DNA from: Amia ocellicauda
Lineage: Eukaryota > Chordata > Actinopteri > Amiiformes > Amiidae
DNA length: 64,000 nt
Reading direction: 5' to 3'
Assembly: GCF_036373705.1 (NCBI RefSeq)
Contig: NC_089867.1
Span: 5,114,501 to 5,178,500 of the forward strand
In this document: positions 19,013-43,302 of the stretch, piece by piece
How the letters are laid out: the number at the start of each line of letters is the position of its first letter
Position numbering within the stretch: the first letter of the stretch is position 1
Notes under the pieces: model-generated
What the model was told of the DNA's origin: nothing
The model's database searches: none
Seen by the model: the letters and a program-made list of their open reading frames with translations, nothing else
Program-made: the position numbers and the translations under genes

Positions 19013-19018
19013 AATAAA
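19013..19018 (+). terminator. Poly(A) signal of psma2
   Basis: AATAAA about 145 bases after the psma2 stop codon, inside a short AT-rich 3' UTR. This is the expected distance for a housekeeping gene. Confidence 0.7.
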
Positions 19019-19776
19019 TGCCGGTAATTAAAAAAACATAAGAGTCCAGGCCTTTTTCTTAATCTCCTACCCAAATGGTCTTTTTTAACTGGTTTTGTTG
19101 AATCTTTGATCTTTATTCTTTTGCATAGGGGATTAACACTGATGAATCTGGCATTTAAAATGACTGCACATTTTTATGAGCACAAGATGTCAGCGGGGCA
19201 GTCTTGTCCTTTTCTCATTCAGTTTGAAAGGTAAAAGGATTCAACATTTACTACGCTTATGGAGTTGTTTTGTTCTACCTTCTCAGCCCAACAGTCAAAA
19301 TACTTCATCTATATTCTACCAAATCGATTGTCTTTTCAAACTGACTGCAATTGTGTTGCGGCCACAGCCTTTCATTAGTGAAAGGATCTTGCCTAATTTA
19401 AATCTTTGCATTGAAGTCATATCAAAATGAAATCCCAATTCAATTATCACATTTTCTATTCCTTTTTATTATTTTTTTAAAATAGAATTTAAAGATAAAT
19501 TACAGATAAAAGGACATAAGTCTAAAGGACAACATTCTCTTTGGGGTAGCCATGTAGTGTTCCATCAGTAGGTGATGAGTTCTTGATGTTTTGCCATGTA
19601 AGTACCATCTGTGAAGCCAGCTGGTGATCTGAGGTACAGTATGTTGACCCCATAATTGTTCCAAATAATTCAGTCCTTTGTGTTAAAAGGGACACTGCAT
19701 GTTGTTTGGCTGGTTATGAGCTGCTTTGTAAAAGGGAAAGTGACATTCCTTTAAGATGATTCCAAACAGACTGCAA
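19019..19776. other. Convergent spacer psma2 / ntaq1 with ntaq1 3' UTR
   Basis: The two genes end towards each other. A minus-strand AATAAA at 19465-19470 is the likely end of ntaq1, giving it a 3' UTR of about 310 bases. I see no gene or repeat in the rest. Confidence 0.5.
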
Positions 19777-21854
19777 TCATGTCTTGCCAAACCGTTGCAC
19801 AAACTCTGATAACGTGTAGACACGCCCACATCCCAATTGAGAGTCCATGCTAATGAAGTCATCAAGGTTCATCTTCGACTCTGCATGGCAGAAGAGGGTT
19901 ATATTCAAAATTAAAAAGTATGTGTAAATGGATCGCTCGATATACCTAATGAACTGTAATTAGTCCATACAATATCAGGACTACCATTTAACAGGAGGTT
20001 ATCTATGTGCATTCATGAACCTTGCTTTAGAGTAGGGTACGATAAAGGAAGAAAACAGACATACCTGCCGTTTCAATGCAAGGGTATGGTGGCGGGGGCA
20101 TGCGCCAAGCCCCACTGGCATCTCTCATGTGTGACCGATCGGAGGCGAAGCTCTTCAAGTACGCATCTGCTGGGATGACTCGCAGCTTCCTGAAAAGCAT
20201 TGCACCTCTGTTAACACGGCTGGAGTAGCTTGGAGATGATCTCAATCACCTCTTTATTAAAGCTGAAGCCTTTAAACTGGGAAATTGTTTCCCTTCAAAG
20301 CTAGCAATAACCTCTGATAAGTGATCGTAACAACCATTTTTTTTAATGTGTAGAAACATACCTCCTGAAAGTTGGATTGATAAAATCATCTGATTGGAGG
20401 GCTTCCCTGGCGTACTGATCAAAAGGACAGGGAAATGGTAGGACGGTATCCAGATCATAGATGAAACTCTTTTGTTCCTTGTTACATTCGTGTAGTAGAA
20501 TAACATGGTAGTCCTGGGGAAGACATTCACATTTGCCTGTATTGTTAAAGTGAGTATATATAGACTGTAACATAAACAGGATCCTGCAAACATCATATTG
20601 CCTTTTGAAAGAAACCATACTCAACTTTGCCCCATTACATGCAAGATTAAGTGAAACAAAAATCAAAGAGGAGCTTTTAAAAGCAATTGTGTACATAGAT
20701 CATACAACTAATATTTGATTTGTCTAACTGCTTTATCCAACTAACATTTAATAACAAAATTGCATTATAAAATTAAAGGCATCAATAGGTGGCAGTAAGA
20801 AAAATCTTATGACATACCCATATTACTGGCTTATCTCCAGGGCTTGATTTCTGTTTCCATATAGGAACCTGTAATATAAAATATATATTTAATTTATAAT
20901 CCATTTAGGTAGGTTATATATGGATTACATTTGGTTTAGATCACAAAAAATTACTCCAGCAATGCATTTGATACTGATCTTAATTATATCTGACTGGGCA
21001 TTTTCTTGAGTTTTAGGATGATATTCATGTAGAATTGTACCATTTTTATCATGCTTTCTATTTAATCAAATTTGTGATCTTACCATCCTTCTGTCATTTG
21101 ATATGAAAATGGCATAAACTTCATCCATAGGGCATTGCTTATTGGTCATAACATGTTCACAAAGCTTCCAAACATTTTCCTCACTATATAAAAGGGAATA
21201 AAATTACCACACAAAAACACACATTACATATATGTAAGTTGTCATGCAATTTAAAATACAGCATTCACTTATCTTTACAATGTGGATTTATGAATGGATT
21301 TAATTGTATCGAAGAAGAGTTTCATTAAGTTCTTTTTGGAACTGGAATTCTTAGAGCAGTTCCAATTCAAGTTCACATTGCACATTCAAATGCGAATATA
21401 CTTTTACCTAAAACAGACCAGGGTATATAAAACCATATATGTCACAGATAAATAATGTGCTGCAGTTCTGAACCACTAAGTTAAATAAACATTAATGTGG
21501 AGTTTCATGATCACCTCGACTAATGATTAATGTTTATATCTTGCGTAAATAGTGCCTTAATATGGAAAAATACCAAAACACCTTCCTTATACTGCAGTCC
21601 GAGCAAATATTTACACGACAAACATAGAAGTAACCAATTGTTTTAATAGTATCTGAATTTTGAACTTGAGACCACTATAATATGACTAGCTGTCACAATG
21701 CAACAGACTTATCAGCGGCGCGCAATTGATAATAGTTGCTGTGCAGCGCACTCGATAACACACGGGTTTCTCACCAGTAGCAGCTCGTATAAACGTAGTC
21801 TTGTGCGGAAGGAGCGATAGAGCAATAATCACTTGAAGTGTCTGCCTTTTTCAT
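19777..21854 (-). CDS. ntaq1: Protein N-terminal glutamine amidohydrolase
   Basis: Deamidates N-terminal Gln to Glu, the first step of the Gln branch of the Arg/N-degron pathway; formerly WDYHV1. Six minus-strand exons: 21854-21775, 21183-21084, 20868-20818, 20513-20362, 20189-20065, 19880-19777 (TGA). The total of 612 bp gives 203 residues (human 205). The catalytic triad of the family is visible: Cys27 in SCYCEEN, His80 in the IWDYHV motif and Asp97 in [12 protein letters not shown]. Also conserved are FASDRSHM and [10 protein letters not shown], and the C-terminal DFISMD...[12 protein letters not shown]. The Cys27 codon is split by intron 1 (TG|T). The N-terminal 20 residues differ from human, and the ATG at 21854 is the first in frame that I found. 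Introns show no recognisable insertions. Confidence 0.94.
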
Positions 21855-23261
21855 GACTTACAAACTGCACCACACACGTCAAAGACTATAATTCATCAAA
21901 ACATACTTGGCTTAATCAATGCAATAACCAGAAAAGGAACGAAACGTTTTCATCTTAGACAGGACAGTAGACTTGTGGGACTGGAGTGTTACATGTTTAT
22001 TGCTCCGGTAAGGAAACTAACTTACAGTGCTGACTGGCGTTCCTACATTAATGCAATTGTGTGTAGCAGGGTCTTCGTACTGTCTTTGCTCTTTTAAAAT
22101 GGTATGATTATTTGCTATATCGACGTGGATTTGGAGATCGACACCGCTTCTGTTAATTGTGAAAAACAAAACCACGTGTTTTTACACACAGGGATGCATA
22201 GGCTTGTTCGTCGCCATACATCATAATTCATACGATCTCGGAAGTTGCAAAGTGCTGTACATTTAAGTCTTATTTTTCCCCACTAGCAGCCGCTCATTCC
22301 CAAATCTTGTATAATGAATAATTAGTTCAATTTGAAATCATTCCTTCCCCTGCCGAAAATAAACAGGTGATCACATATCCGTTAGAGTATGTTTCTGCTT
22401 ATTGTGTTAGTAAGGAACTAAAGCCTAAGCAAATGATTATATCGCAAATTCAGAACAATGCTTTAACAAAGTTTGGTAAGTAAATTGTTAACTAAATACA
22501 GCAGCTAGATATATACTCCTATACGCCTATATACTCCTCTCCACAATCAAAACAGAAAATACTCCAAATGTAGATGATTTGATTGGCATATGCAGGAGTT
22601 CATCCGTGCATATGTATGTAAATAATGAAATGCTGCTTTTCGTGTCTATTTTAATTCGGCTGTCGTTAAGTTAACCACGTCGCTGTACGGGGCAGATCGG
22701 GGCTTATTTGTGCGATTTGAAATGACAGCTCCCGCTCTTTCTCTAACCCTCATGCATTTGTTATGACATCTGCTGCGAGCAGGAAGGCGTGTTTGCGCCG
22801 AGCCAATCCAGAGGCCGCACTCTGCGTTGTGTGCGCCGCGCCAAAAAGGTACCTGGGTATCTTGCAGGATAGATCACTCCGCGCCAGGAAATGATCTCCT
22901 TCGCAGTTCCATCAGAAACCATGAATTGAACAGTGACCAGAGCCATCTTAAAATCGTGTATCAACACCGCTTTTACACGACAACAGCACTGTCAAGTGGG
23001 CAATTCTTTCTGAGGTATATAGGAGTTTGTTACAGTACCTACTTCTCGTCTCGGAGACGTACTGTCGGTTGTGACCTGCGCAGCTCTGACGTTTGTGGCG
23101 CCAGAAATCAAGGCATGGAAAAATAGAGAAAGACGGGTACTGTGCATTCGCCAAGAGTCTGACTAAAGCCGGAAAAGGACGCGGCTGATTGCTGTTTAAT
23201 TTAAATGTGATTATTCTTTAGCACTTAATTGATGGTCTGATTGGCACGATTACCAGCTAAA
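21855..23261. promoter_or_regulatory. Divergent intergenic region ntaq1 / atad2 with atad2 promoter
   Basis: About 1.4 kb between two divergent start codons. Near 22800-22850 lie a CCAAT box (22803-22807) and, 31 bases on, GCGCCAAA (22838-22845), the complement of the E2F consensus TTTGGCGC. GC content rises from about 22780 to 23430. This fits the published status of ATAD2 as an E2F target. The atad2 transcription start and any upstream non-coding exon cannot be placed from sequence alone. The ntaq1-proximal half has no clear motif. Confidence 0.5.
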
Positions 23262-37765
<14,504 letters not shown>

Positions 37766-38018
37766 ATGATCGGATTTGAAAATTCAAAATTAAATGCATC
37801 ACATTAAAACAAATACTTTTTTTCTTGTATCATTTAATTGTAAAAAGCTTAAGACTACTTATTAAATGTTTATTTTGCTATAAATATACTTTCATTTAGA
37901 TTATATTCTTAAATGAAATGTTTTGTATGGCTTAATGTATTAAATGTTTTTAGCTTTCAACAGTGTACAGGATTTATTTTCACTTCTGTTTTCATTAAAT
38001 ATAAAGTCTGATTTCAAA
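37766..38018 (+). other. 3' UTR of atad2
   Basis: AT-rich sequence after the stop with several ATTAAA variant signals (first at 37803-37808, others near 37861, 37938 and 37992) and no canonical AATAAA. The exact end cannot be chosen from sequence. Confidence 0.45.
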
Positions 38019-38640
38019 TATACTGAACAAAACTATAAACACGACATGTAAAGTGTTGGTCCCCTGTTTCATAAGCTGACATGAAAGATCCCAGAGGTTT
38101 TCCATATGCACAAAACTTATTTCTCAAAAAATAAAAAATAAAATCCACAGATTTGTTTACTTCTTTTAGTGAGCATTTCTGACGGGTGTGACGCATCAAG
38201 AAGCTGATTAAACTGCATGATTATTACACAGGTGCACCTTGTGCTGAGGCCAACTAAAATGTGCAGTTTTGTCACAACACAATGCTACAGAGGTCACCAA
38301 CTGTGAGGGAGCGTGTGATTGGCTGCTGACTGCAGGAATAACCATTGGAGCTGTTGCCAGAGCATTTAATGTTTATTTATCTACCATAAGCTCCGTCCAA
38401 TGTGGTTTTAGAGAATTTGGCAGTATGTCCAACCAACCTTGCAAGCACAAACCACATGTAACAGGCCAGCCCTGGACTTCCACTTCTGGCTTCTTTACCT
38501 GTGGGATGGTCTGAGACCAGCCACCCAGACTGCTGATGAAACACAAACAGAGAAGCGGTCAGCAGGCCAATTGCATGTTCCCCCAAACCTGAGACTTGAA
38601 ATCCATAGATCAGGGCCTAATGACTTTATCATTTGAGCGA
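38019..38640 (+). mobile_element. Truncated Tc1-like transposon remnant
   Basis: The left end CTGAACAAAACTATAAAC resembles the terminal repeat of a widespread fish Tc1 family. It is followed by the family's leader (GAAGCTGATTAAACTGCATG, CAGGTGCACCTTGTGCTG) and the start of a decayed transposase (from about 38269; GITIGAVARAFNVYLSTIS). The middle of the transposase is missing. Sequence resembling the 3' non-coding end (ATCAGGGCCTAATGACTTTA) follows directly near 38600, and the right repeat is eroded. About 1 kb of the consensus appears to be deleted. Family identity is from memory. Confidence 0.78.
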
Positions 38641-39270
38641 TTTCCTTATGATCTCTAAAATCGTGTGTGTCCCAGTTAAAGTGCTAGAAACATTTTGTAA
38701 TATTCCCACCACTCAAAAATCCTTATGATGTACATTGAAATGTTATTGAATAACCAGAACTAATCGGAATCTGAAAACCAACCATGAGCATTCCAAATTT
38801 AGCTAAGCAGGTTCAGTTGTCCTAAAGTGTCAAGGTAATTTCATCTTTATTTATTAACTGAAACAGTACATACATCAATCAACCACCTGTCCTCCTATGG
38901 CAGGAGTTCTTAACCAGGGGTGAGACAGACACACAGACTTTTTATTATTATTTATTTAGAACAGCTCTTCTTTAAATGTGAATGTCTGTCCAGCTTGGCA
39001 GTAGCACTACCCTCCCCGTCAACAAGTTAATTCCCCTCTTTGGACACCTTAATCTGATTGGGCTGCAGGATTAACATGGATCACACCCTTTGTGAAATTA
39101 TACTCTGCCCTACAGCATAGCAATGTATCCACAGAGGCTGGCAGTATTGTTTTGGCTGGCTGAGCTATGCCAAGATTGACTTGAACTCTTTCAGTCAATT
39201 CTTTGTACCCACACTGTAAAATGTACAAAATAGCATGGGCTGTTATCAGATGTACAATTAAATGACTAAT
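38641..39270. other. Intergenic, nothing recognised
   Basis: AT-rich spacer between the Tc1 remnant and the TA microsatellite flanking the next transposon. I see no coding exon, RNA gene or repeat end here. Confidence 0.5.
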
Positions 39271-39271
39271 T

Positions 39272-39290
39272 TATATATATATATATATAC
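39272..39290. repeat. (TA)n microsatellite, left flank of DD36E element
   Basis: A TA tract directly abuts the left inverted repeat of the transposon. The longer tract on the other side suggests insertion into one TA microsatellite or expansion of the TA target duplication. Confidence 0.85.
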
Positions 39291-40507
39291 ACTCACCTAA
39301 AGGATTATTAGGAACACCATACTAATACTGTGTTTGACCCCCTTTCGCCTTCAGAACTGCCTTAATTCTACGTGGCATTGATTCAACAAGGTGCTGAAAG
39401 CATTCTTTAGAAATGTTGGCCCATATTGATAGGATAGCATCTTGCAGTTGATGGAGATTTGTGGGATGCACATCCAGGGCACGAAGCTCCTGTTCCACCA
39501 CATCCCAATGATGCTCTATTGCGTTGAGATCTGGTGACTGTGGGGGCCAGTTTAGTACAGTGAACTCATTGTCATGTTCAAGAAACCAATTTGAAATGAT
39601 TCGACCTTTGTGACATGGTGCATTATCCTGCTGGAAGTAGCCGTCAGAGGATGGGTACATGGTGGTCATAAAGGGATGGACATGGTCAGAAACAATGCTC
39701 AGGTAGGCCATGGCATTTAAACGATGCCCAATTGGCACTAAGGGGCCTAAAGTGTGCCAAGAAAACATCCCCCACACCATTACACCACCACCAGCAGCCT
39801 GCACAGTGGTAACAAGGCATGATGGATCCATGTTCTCATTCTGTTTACGCCAAATTCTGACTCTACCATCTGAATGTCTCAACACAAATCGAGACTCATC
39901 AGACCAGGCAACATTTTTCCAGTCTTCAACTGTCCAATTTTGGTGAGCTTGTGCAAATTGTAGCCTCTTTTTCCTATTTGTAGTGGAGATGAGTGGTACC
40001 CGGTGGGGTCTTCTGCTGTTGTAGCCCATCCGCCTCAAGGTTGTACGTGTTGTGGCTTCACAAATGCTTTGCTGCATACCTCGGTTGTGACGAGTGGTTA
40101 TTTCAGTCAAAGTTGCTCTTCTATCAGCTTGAATCAGTCGGCCCATTCTCCTCTGACCTCTAGCATCAACAAGGCATTTTCGTCCACAGGACTGCCGCAT
40201 ACTGGATGTTTTTCCCTTTTCACACCATTCTTTGTAAACCCTAGAAATGGTTGTGCGTGAAAATCCCAGTAACTGAGCAGATTGTGAAATACTCAGACCG
40301 GCCCGTCTGGCACCAACAACCATGCCACGCTCAAAATTGCTTAAATCACCTTTCTTTCCCATTCAGACATTCAGTTTGGAGTTCAGGAGATTGTCTTGAC
40401 CAGGACCACACCCCTAAATGCATTGAAGCAACTGCCATGTGATTGGTTGGTTAGATAATTGCATTAATGAGAAATTGAACAGGTGTTCCTAATAATCCTT
40501 TAGGTGA

Positions 40508-40509
<2 letters not shown>
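39291..40509 (-). mobile_element. Tc1/mariner element, DD36E type, apparently intact
   Basis: 1219 bp with 28-bp terminal inverted repeats (39291-39318 and 40482-40509, beginning ACTCACCTAAAGGATTATTA) that match exactly. It sits inside TA repeats, the expected target. One uninterrupted minus-strand transposase fills most of it. This copy is far less decayed than the other four in the window. It lies between atad2 and zhx1, about 1.6 kb downstream of the atad2 stop. Confidence 0.95.
39322..40362 (-). CDS. Tc1/mariner transposase, DD36E
   Basis: 346-residue DDE transposase that would cut and paste its own element at TA sites. The N-terminal paired-like helix-turn-helix DNA-binding region is about residues 1-120 (NFERGMVVGARRAGLSISQ, SRTTISRVYKEW). 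The catalytic domain has Asp155 in AWSDESRF, Asp246 in QQDNAPCH and Glu283 in NAIEHHWD. I count 36 residues between the second Asp and the Glu, not the 34 of classical Tc1, which places it with the DD36E group (the family named Incomer in the literature). The ATG at 40362 is followed by GGGAAAGAAAGG and the stop comes 28 bases inside the left end. No premature stop or frameshift is seen, so activity is possible but unproven. It is unrelated to the host genes around it. Confidence 0.93.
   Translation of the reverse strand: MGKKGDLSNFERGMVVGARRAGLSISQSAQLLGFSRTTISRVYKEWCEKGKTSSMRQSCGRKCLVDARGQRRMGRLIQADRRATLTEITTRHNRGMQQSICEATTRTTLRRMGYNSRRPHRVPLISTTNRKKRLQFAQAHQNWTVEDWKNVAWSDESRFVLRHSDGRVRIWRKQNENMDPSCLVTTVQAAGGGVMVWGMFSWHTLGPLVPIGHRLNAMAYLSIVSDHVHPFMTTMYPSSDGYFQQDNAPCHKGRIISNWFLEHDNEFTVLNWPPQSPDLNAIEHHWDVVEQELRALDVHPTNLHQLQDAILSIWANISKECFQHLVESMPRRIKAVLKAKGGQTQY

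Positions 40510-40555
<46 letters not shown>
40509..40555. repeat. (TA)n microsatellite, right flank of DD36E element
   Basis: About 23 TA units immediately after the right inverted repeat. Together with the tract at 39272-39290 it brackets the transposon. Confidence 0.9.
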
Positions 40556-40557
<2 letters not shown>

Positions 40558-41090
40558 ACTATATTTAGTCTCCAGTGTAATATCCGTTTAGAAGCATAAA
40601 CAACACAGTGTTAGGTCCTGATTGACATTTTTACACCCTCATTAGTCTGAATCTTGCAGTAATCTGAATTTAACAATCACAACAATATATAAAACTGAGT
40701 ACTTCATTCAGACCAAGCAACCAATGGTCCTGCAATGGCAAAATCCCTTCATTATCCCCCACTATCAAGACGTATTTAAAGATACAAAACCTTAAAATCA
40801 ATTGAACAAATCAACTGGATTTGGCTCCAGGATGTATTATTACTTGTAATCCTTTTTAACATTTTGCTTTTATACATCTATCAGATGTACACTATTTCAA
40901 AAAGAGACTTCTGTAAATATAATACCACAGACAAATATTTAAAATATTTTATGCAATGCCATGTGTATATGTATGATACATTTATTGTATGTACACTACA
41001 AATGTGCTAATAATATCCTGATCGCAAAGGGAACTGCGTGTTTATAACGACACCTGCAGGTTAACTGTGGAAACCTTTGTTTTGTATCTG
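40556..41090. other. Intergenic, nothing recognised
   Basis: AT-rich spacer upstream of the zhx1 CpG-rich region. No conserved reading frame or repeat end is visible. Confidence 0.5.
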
Positions 41091-41099
41091 TAGTCGCAG

Positions 41100-41760
41100 C
41101 AACGCTTTACGACCTTGTGAGAGACGAGGGAGGGAGGGAGGGAGGGGAGTGTCGCTTGGCGATGACGCAATTACGTATTTCATCTGTGGTGACGCCCGGT
41201 CGATTAAAAAAAAAAAAAAAAAAAAAAAAACACCTTTCAAATTTCCCCAAACTGTAACGGTCTTTGTTAAATATCATGTCCGCTGAAGGGGTTTCGCCTA
41301 TTATTATTTTCTAACCGAGGCTGGAAAGCAGGGCAGCCCGCAGTGGAAGTGTGGACGGCGCTGCGCAGCTGGAAAGGCACTGTATTTTTGTTGTGCATCT
41401 GTGGCCGCAGCAGCGCACTCATCTTGCTGCCGCGGCTGGAGCCCAGCGACGACTGCTGCAGTGGAGCCCGCTGTACGGGCGCCGGAGGGAGTGCGGGACA
41501 CACAGGGAGCCTCGGCGGCGTGTGGCGGCCGACTGACTGCCCGTACTGGTAGGTATCCAAGTCTCGTATGTGCTGTATGTCGCCCTAGAGGGCAATCAAT
41601 CACTGCCGCACACGCATCCCATTTGGCACAGGCGGAGAGGCTCGGGCTCGGGCTCGCCGCGCCACTGTCTCTCCAGTGCGTCTCCTGCTGTGAGACGGAA
41701 GCGGACCAGGGGCGACCCAAGTCCCGGGCGCCTGTTATTGTCGATGTGTGTATAATTGTG
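41100..41760 (+). promoter_or_regulatory. CpG-rich promoter and probable 5' non-coding exon of zhx1
   Basis: GC- and CpG-rich island in an otherwise AT-rich region. It holds a run of five G-tracts (41128-41148), a long A-tract (about 41207-41230) and then a GC-rich block to about 41720. A plausible splice donor lies at 41549 (TACTG|GTAGGT). It would join the acceptor at 43169 just before the coding exon, making a leader intron of about 1.6 kb. The start site is not determinable, and the several GC-rich reading frames here are not conserved proteins. Confidence 0.5.
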
Positions 41761-43169
41761 TATTGTGTATTGTGTTTGAGGTCGCTGGCGCATTTCTAAA
41801 TCACGATGGTCGTTTTGGTTATGTTTCCCGCTGTTCTACGAAGCGGAGATTTCCAAGCCAGCAGTAACTAAGTTTGTTTCATTTCATTGTAACTTACTGG
41901 TAGGTTGTTTTACATGATCAAAACACCGTTTACTTTTTGCTTTATTGGCTGAAACCTATTGCTATAGGTATTTTAATGTCTAGCTCGGATCCAGCTGTAC
42001 AACTAGTCTCATGCTGGTTTGGTAGGCACTACAATAATGTAGGAAACTCGCCTGGAACTGTATTATAGCTGGCAACTCCATATAGCCTATTCTGTTGACA
42101 CTGATCTTTTTAAACTTCAATACTGCTGGCGACGTGCAAAATAAATACTATTCTTCCCAGTTTTACTAGCAATGACCTCAATTCTTTTACATTTTTTAAC
42201 GATTCTTTGAATGTATAAACGTGGGCTTTTCACGTTAAAGTCGCTGAGGTATTTGGCTGGATGTTTACAAGTACCCCACCATAAAACCTTACTGTTGATT
42301 TATTGTAAAATAAAAAGGTTGTAAAATCCCAGATATTCAGCTTGCATAGCTGGCTACCTTGTTCCAGCCCCTATAACTCGTGAAAATAAGTGCTGCATAT
42401 CAGTCCTAAACGCATTTAATGTTGATTTCCACTTGTGGCATCTGGTCCTTGTTTCATTTTCATTGAACTTTTAGGCCTTGGGGTTGCCTACTTCAGGATG
42501 TGCTAGAATGCTTAAAAGGTGTCAATAGAAAATGTGTGTTAACTGGAGTGTCACTGTCACTTATTTAAAGATTAGCTGTGAGCTTCTTGGCCTGAATCAT
42601 GGTAGATCAATTAGAAAAATATCTGTAGGTTTAAAATGATCTCCTTTCTCTTGCTGCACTGGGCATCAGAGTTCTTTTCAGATATTCAAAATGTGTAAAT
42701 GTGAAAAAAAAGTGTGCTTCAGAAATCTCTGATGAATGTTTAAAGTGTTTGGGGAAAATAAGGAGGATGCGAGATGTTGTTTGTAATGTGTTACACGTTT
42801 TTTAATACAGTTTGATCATTGTTTTTTTTGCAATAGCTTGAAAATCAAGCAGATTTTGACAATTATATATAGGCTATACATTTAAGTTTCATCAAAATAT
42901 AAATAAACCACTCCCTCCAAATATATTTTAACTGGAAACTTCAAAATTGCAACACATCACTATTAAACACCCAAAAGCACTAACACACTGTTATTCAATA
43001 CTGTATATTCTTTAAATTATATTGAGACTGTTAAAATAAAATCAATCCATATTGATCAAAGTGTAACACAATATTGTGACATAATTCTATTCAATGCAAA
43101 AAATATTTGAAAAAACAAATGTGGTGTTTGAAATGGTCTCGATAATATTTGCCTTTCTTTTGGTTGCAG
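41549..43169 (+). other. Presumed leader intron of zhx1
   Basis: AT-rich sequence between the CpG-rich region and the acceptor TTGGTTGCAG ending at 43169. No repeats or exons recognised. The donor choice is tentative. Confidence 0.45.
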
Positions 43170-43170
43170 G

Positions 43171-43230
43171 ATGAAAAAGTACATGTGGGGATTGAGTGAG
43201 TGTTGGACATAAAAAATGAAAGGCCAGTGA
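43171..43230 (+). promoter_or_regulatory. Two upstream reading frames in the zhx1 leader
   Basis: ATG at 43171 opens a 13-codon frame closing with TAA at 43210-43212. A second ATG at 43216 opens a 4-codon frame closing at 43230. Both end before the zhx1 start at 43303 and lie in the same exon as the coding sequence, so they are present in any transcript using the 43170 acceptor. They may reduce or tune translation. Confidence 0.6.
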
Positions 43231-43302
43231 AAACCATAAAAAAGGCAACAGTGAAAGATTTTAAGTTGCTGAACACTCCCTTTTTGGGGCATCATTAATA
43301 CA

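Noticed and set aside
22827-23126. 99-codon frame upstream of atad2
   Set aside because: It lies in the GC-rich promoter region with no family resemblance; the atad2 start at 23262 matches the human N-terminus.
23241-23261. Upstream extension of the atad2 frame
   Set aside because: The apparent start at 23241 is TTG, not ATG, and the extra residues are not in human ATAD2.
41207-41230. Long A-run as the tail of a processed pseudogene
   Set aside because: The sequence before it is GC-rich promoter-like DNA with no gene similarity, so it is treated as a simple A-tract.
41304-41799. Several overlapping frames of 60-138 codons on both strands near 41.5 kb
   Set aside because: They are a by-product of high GC content in the zhx1 CpG island. 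Arg/Ala/Ser-rich translations on all frames show no conservation signal.
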